Origin: an uncultured Gemmatimonadota bacterium
GTDB lineage: Bacteria > Gemmatimonadota > Gemmatimonadetes > Gemmatimonadales > Gemmatimonadaceae
Direction of reading: 5' to 3'
Length of the DNA: 16,071 bases
Assembly (NCBI GenBank): GCA_946480295.1
Contig: CAMLIT010000100.1
Coordinates: forward strand, 1 to 16,071
Positions 12,844 through 16,071 of the stretch are shown here, piece by piece; the first letter of the stretch is position 1; each line of letters opens with the position of its first letter. A program made the translations under genes and the position numbers. The notes under the pieces are model-generated. The model was not told the DNA's origin, made no database searches, and saw only the letters and a program-made list of their open reading frames with translations.

Positions 12844-13922
12844 GAGACGGTGAGCTCTCCGCGGAGGAAATTGGCGAGACCGGTGGCGCCCCGGTATGCG
12901 ACGTTGCGCGCCGCGGCGTGGTGCGCGGCTCGGATGGCGTCTGCCAAGTTATCACCGGCGAGCATCCGGGAGAAATAGGTCGCGCCCCACACGTCGCCGC
13001 ACCCCGTCGGATCGCCGCTCCCCGCCTCGACCCGCTCGGCGGGAATCAGGGCCGTGCGGATCGGGCCCGTGGTCATCCCGAGCGGGCGCGCCCGCCGGAG
13101 GTCGTCCAGGCGGCCGAAGTCGGGCGCGGCGAAGTACACCGCCCCGCGGGGGCCGAGCGTGACGAGCAGGCAGCGCACCCCGGCGTCGAGCGCCGTCGCC
13201 GCGAGCGCCAGCGGGTCCGGCGCCATCAGCCCCATCTCGTCCTCGTTCACCTGGAGCAGGTCGAAGCACTCGCACCACGCGCGCGCGTTGGGGAGCGGGC
13301 GCGGGGTCCGCAGCCCGCCCGGCTGCACGGCGAGCATCAGCGAATGCAGGTCGCAGTAGATCGGCCCGCGGAAGTGCTGGCGGATGAGCTGCGCGACCTC
13401 GAGCTCCATCTCGAAGCCGCTGATCATGTTGATGTACAACGCGTCCACGTCGTGGAGGAGCGGCCGCAACGCCGCCCAGCTCCACGGCGGTACGCCCCCC
13501 TCCAGCACCTCGGTGCGGCGCTCGTCGGAGAAGTAGCGCAGCGTGACGCGGTTGTTGGGGAAGGGGACCTCGACCAGCGCCGCATCGGGCGCGATGCGGC
13601 GCAGCGTGCGCAGGAACGCCGCCGCCCGCGCGGCGAGATCCTCGCCGATCTTCATGATCGGCACCACTTCCCAGTCGTCGGGCAGCGCCGCATCCAGCCC
13701 GCTCAGCGCGTAGGTGATGCCGCCCCACTCCTCCACCGGCGCATCCCGCGGATCGCGCCCGTGGATCACGTCCCAGACGAAGGTGCCGAGGACGCCGAGG
13801 CGCTTCGCGGGACGCGGGACGCGGGACGCGTCGTCGCGCGAGGGCGGAACACCTCGGCGTGGATCGGTGCGCGATCCCGACGGGTCGTCCGCGCCGCGCG
13901 GCCCGCGTCCCGCGTCCCTCAC
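12840..13922 (-). CDS. PfkB-family carbohydrate kinase with repeat-encoded N-terminal extension
   Basis: 360 residues from the GTG at 13922. The conserved fold begins at about residue 41 (RLGVLGTFVWDVIHGRD); further motifs are PIMKIGEDLAARAAAFL (88-104), NEDEM (226-230) and the ATP/catalytic signature GSGDPTGCGDVWGATYF (301-317) with D310 as the likely base. The GTG overlaps the ROK stop (GTGA), and no other ATG, GTG or TTG exists in frame before residue 52, which would cut the first strand. The first 40 residues therefore come from a heptamer-repeat element at the junction. Substrate cannot be assigned; the ROK kinase next door suggests sugar phosphorylation. Confidence 0.88.
   Translation of the reverse strand: MRDAGRGPRGADDPSGSRTDPRRGVPPSRDDASRVPRPAKRLGVLGTFVWDVIHGRDPRDAPVEEWGGITYALSGLDAALPDDWEVVPIMKIGEDLAARAAAFLRTLRRIAPDAALVEVPFPNNRVTLRYFSDERRTEVLEGGVPPWSWAALRPLLHDVDALYINMISGFEMELEVAQLIRQHFRGPIYCDLHSLMLAVQPGGLRTPRPLPNARAWCECFDLLQVNEDEMGLMAPDPLALAATALDAGVRCLLVTLGPRGAVYFAAPDFGRLDDLRRARPLGMTTGPIRTALIPAERVEAGSGDPTGCGDVWGATYFSRMLAGDNLADAIRAAHHAAARNVAYRGATGLANFLRGELTVS
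13807..13918 (-). repeat. Inverted heptamer-repeat element at the ROK/PfkB kinase junction
   Basis: On the plus strand the left arm has three GCGGGAC units (13807-13827); the right arm has GCGGCCC (variant, 13898-13904) and two GCGTCCC units (13905-13918). The arms are reverse complements, separated by about 70-77 bp, so the RNA can form a long hairpin. The right arm begins just after the GTG that overlaps the ROK stop. The whole segment is open in the PfkB frame and encodes residues 2-39. The heptamer is the same as in the array at 7191-7218. Confidence 0.88.
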
Positions 13923-14920
13923 AGGTGCCCCATCGTATCCAGCTTGAACGTCGCCACCGCGCCGACGACGCCGGCGGTGCCCGGCAACGCGCCGGGCACG
14001 ATGCGCGCCGATTCCACCGCCGGCTTGAACGCGCGCCGCCGCACCTCGGCGATCAGCGGCGCGAACAGCGCGTCGCCTGCCTTCGTCACGCCCCCCGCCA
14101 CGACCACCGTGTCGGCGTTGACGATGTTCAGCATGTTCGCGATCCCGACGCCGAGATAGCGCGCCGTGTCGCGCACGATCTCCTGCGCCACCGCGTCGCC
14201 CTGCTTCGCCGCCTCGTACACCGTCTCGGCGGTGATCAGGTCGAGATGGCCGTTGACGAGCCGTGGGAGCAGCGACGCCGTCTCCTCGCGCATGAGCACC
14301 TCGCGCGCGCGCGTGGCGATCGCCGGCCCGGAGGCGTAGGCCTCGATGCACCCGTAGTTGCCGCACTTGCAGTGGCGGCCGTTCAGGTCGATGGTCGTGT
14401 GGCCGATCTCGCCGGCCACCCCGGAGGCGCCGTGGAGCAGCTTGCCGTCGATGATCAGCCCGCCGCCGATCCCGGTGCCGATCGTCATCCCGATCACGAT
14501 GTTCCCGCCCTTCGCCGCGCCCTGCCACCACTCGCCCACCGTGGCGCAGTTCGCGTCGTTGTCGAGCGTCGCGTCGAGCCCCAGTCGTTTGGCGATCCGG
14601 TCGCGCAGCGGGAAGTCCCGCCACCCGAGGTTCGGCGCGATGATGACGATGCCGTGCTCGCGGTCGAGCGGCCCGGGCGCGCCGATCCCCACCCCGATGA
14701 AGTCCTTCCGGTGCGCGTCCGTCTGCGCCATGGTGTCGAGGATGACGCCCTCGATCAGGCCGCAGATGCGGTCGGCCACCCCCTCGGCGCCGAGCTCCGA
14801 CGACGTCGGGATCGACCGCATCCCGTAGCTCTGCGACCCGTCCTCGGACATCGCGCCCGCGACGATGTTCGTCCCGCCCAGGTCCACGCCCACGATGTAC
14901 CGCCGCTTCCTAGTCGGCAT
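13919..14920 (-). CDS. ROK-family sugar kinase (glucokinase type)
   Basis: 333-residue cytosolic kinase. Phosphate-binding motif DLGGTNI (13-19), substrate motif GIGAPGPLD (78-86), NLGWRDFPL, catalytic D122 in NDAN (121-124), second ATP motif TIGTGIGGGLIIDGK (146-160), and the ROK zinc site EIGHTTID (H174) with C184, C186 and C191 in HCKCGNYGCIEAYAS. The adenosine motif VVAGGVTKAGDALF is near the C-terminus. A DNA-binding N-terminal domain, as in ROK repressors, is absent, so it is an enzyme; glucose is the default substrate guess. The ATG at 14920 overlaps the end of the heptosyltransferase-like gene by 11 bp. Confidence 0.94.
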   Translation of the reverse strand: MPTRKRRYIVGVDLGGTNIVAGAMSEDGSQSYGMRSIPTSSELGAEGVADRICGLIEGVILDTMAQTDAHRKDFIGVGIGAPGPLDREHGIVIIAPNLGWRDFPLRDRIAKRLGLDATLDNDANCATVGEWWQGAAKGGNIVIGMTIGTGIGGGLIIDGKLLHGASGVAGEIGHTTIDLNGRHCKCGNYGCIEAYASGPAIATRAREVLMREETASLLPRLVNGHLDLITAETVYEAAKQGDAVAQEIVRDTARYLGVGIANMLNIVNADTVVVAGGVTKAGDALFAPLIAEVRRRAFKPAVESARIVPGALPGTAGVVGAVATFKLDTMGHL

Positions 14921-15905
14921 ACTGGAGATCTCGAGTGGAGAGGAGGTCGCGCACGAGCGCGTGGACGCGCTCCGGCGCGAGATCGCGCATGCAGCGCCAG
15001 TGGCCCAGGGGACAGACCATGGGACCATGGCGATCGCACGGCCGGCACGCCAGCCCTGTCACGCCCGCCACCGCCGAGCGCGGGGCCAGCGGGCCGAAGC
15101 CGAACTCCGGCACCGTCGGGCCGAAGATGGCGACGGTCGGCGTCGCCATCGCCGACGCGAGGTGCAGGGGCGCGGAGTCGTTCGTCACCAGGACGCGCGT
15201 CCGGCCGATCAGCTCCGCGGAGGCGAGCAGCGAGAGCGCGCCCGCCGCGTCGATCGTCTGCGGCCCCGCCGCCGCGATGATCTCGCGCGCCAGCTCGCGG
15301 TCGGCCGCCGCGCCGATCACGACGACGCGGCCGAGCCCCTCGCCCGTCATGGCGCGCGCGAGCGCCGGGTAGAACGGCCACCGCTTGGTGCCCCAGACGC
15401 TCCCCGGCGCCACCGCGACCAGCGGCTCCCCGCGCCACTCGTGGCGCGCGAGCAGCGCATCCACCGCCGCCGTCTCCGTGGTGCCCGGGTACAGCCGCGG
15501 GCGGACGACGTCCAGCGCCGCGCTGCGGGCCGACTCTCCCATCGCCAGCGAGAGAAGGCGCCGCGCGTGGTGGGTCCCCTCGGGGTTCGCGACGCGCGCG
15601 GTGTAGAAGCGCCGCCCCGCCGAGGTCGCGAACCCCACGCGCCGCGGGACGCGGGCGAGCCAGACGAGCGCGCCGCTCCGCACCGATCCCTGCGCGAGGT
15701 ACGCCGCGCCGTAGCCGCGCGCGCGCAGCCGGCCGGCGAGGCGCAGCAGGCCGCGCATTCCGCGGTCCGCGCCCCGCTTGTCGTACACGATCACCTCGCG
15801 CACCGCGGGATGGTTCGCGAGCAGCGGCGCGCTCGACGGGATGGCGACGACGTCCACCGAGCCGCGTTCGGCGAGGTGCGCCAGCAGCGGCGTGGTGAGC
15901 ACCAT
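14910..15905 (-). CDS. GT9 lipopolysaccharide heptosyltransferase-like protein (start probably further upstream)
   Basis: 331 residues from the ATG at 15905. GT-B fold of glycosyltransferase family 9 (ADP-heptose:LPS heptosyltransferase): donor-site APGSVWGTKRWP (166-177), TNDSAPLHLASAMATPTVAIFGPT (from 241) and the Cys motif with C287, C290, C298 and C305 (ACRPCDRHGPMVCPLGHWRC). The usual first strand and LGD motif (SLVVQTSFLGD) are encoded just upstream of this ATG, at about 15938-15906, in frame, so the real start is earlier. No ATG, GTG or TTG is available there before a stop; CTG at 15953 or 15944 is the only candidate. Role: LPS core assembly at the inner face of the inner membrane. Confidence 0.88.
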   Translation of the reverse strand: MVLTTPLLAHLAERGSVDVVAIPSSAPLLANHPAVREVIVYDKRGADRGMRGLLRLAGRLRARGYGAAYLAQGSVRSGALVWLARVPRRVGFATSAGRRFYTARVANPEGTHHARRLLSLAMGESARSAALDVVRPRLYPGTTETAAVDALLARHEWRGEPLVAVAPGSVWGTKRWPFYPALARAMTGEGLGRVVVIGAAADRELAREIIAAAGPQTIDAAGALSLLASAELIGRTRVLVTNDSAPLHLASAMATPTVAIFGPTVPEFGFGPLAPRSAVAGVTGLACRPCDRHGPMVCPLGHWRCMRDLAPERVHALVRDLLSTRDLQYAD

Positions 15906-15960
15906 GTCGCCCAGGAAGGAGGTCTGGACGACGAGGCTGGGCAGTGAGGTCAGAACGGCC

Positions 15961-16071
15961 TCACTCGACCTGCAGCACCGCGAGAAACGCCTCCTGCGGA
16001 ATCTCCACGGCGCCGACCTGCTTCATGCGCTTCTTGCCCTCCTTCTGCTTCTCGAGGAGCTTGCGCTTGCG
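15961..16071 (-). CDS. lepA: Elongation factor 4 (LepA), C-terminal end only
   Basis: The last 36 codons of a gene that starts outside the window. The sequence [20 protein letters not shown] followed by [15 protein letters not shown] and TGA is the characteristic basic C-terminus of the ribosomal back-translocase EF4/LepA. The stop at 15963-15961 lies only about 7-17 bp before the possible CTG starts of the heptosyltransferase-like gene. Confidence 0.93.
   Translation of the reverse strand, partial: RKRKLLEKQKEGKKRMKQVGAVEIPQEAFLAVLQVE

Noticed and set aside
15644..15657. GCGGGAC followed by GCGGGCG in the heptosyltransferase-like gene
   Set aside because: A single perfect unit encoding a conserved-looking ARVPRRVGF segment; treated as codon usage rather than a third repeat locus.

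Overview
The window is very GC-rich (roughly 70% by eye). Every gene I can support lies on the minus strand, so transcription runs from position 16071 down to position 1. A GT9 heptosyltransferase-type enzyme, a TolC/RND tripartite exporter and an FtsEX/EnvC-like set point to a Gram-negative (diderm) bacterium. Base composition, gene content and heptamer repeats would fit a Gemmatimonadota-type genome, but that placement is inference. No tRNA, rRNA, CRISPR array, transposase or intrinsic terminator was seen. Nearly all the DNA is coding.

Layout in transcription order. (1) 16071-14910: the last 36 codons of lepA (EF4), then a GT9 LPS heptosyltransferase-like protein. (2) 14920-12840: two sugar kinases back to back, a ROK glucokinase-type enzyme and a PfkB-family kinase. 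(3) 12843-11110: a regulatory-looking trio, namely a STAS-like plus GHKL-ATPase protein, a second STAS-like protein with a helical or winged-helix tail, and a 101-aa protein of unknown function. (4) 11105-8803: a PLP-dependent trans-sulfuration-type enzyme and an AI-2E/PerM-type membrane protein. (5) 8800-5980: ftsE, ftsX and an EnvC-like coiled-coil LytM protein with a degenerate active site, which is a cell-division/peptidoglycan-hydrolase activation module. (6) 5983-4831: a small eight-cysteine zinc-ribbon protein and endonuclease IV (nfo). (7) 4812-1: a heavy-metal efflux operon, with a small His/Cys periplasmic protein, a TolC-like outer-membrane factor, a lipoprotein membrane-fusion protein, and a CzcA-type RND pump that runs off the window.

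From the heptosyltransferase to nfo almost every junction is a stop/start overlap (GTGA, ATGA or TGATG) or a gap of only a few bases, so about 11 kb looks like one polycistronic, translationally coupled unit with mixed functions. The efflux operon follows after short gaps of 18 (or 39) and 48 bases.

The most unusual structures are: heptanucleotide repeats (GGGACGC and GGGACGA on the coding strand) lying just after the overlapping start codon at two separate gene junctions and read through as N-terminal extensions; an RNA hairpin that appears to hide the ribosome-binding site of the TolC-like gene behind the 3' end of the small metal-binding-like gene; and the STAS/GHKL pair with no sigma factor nearby.
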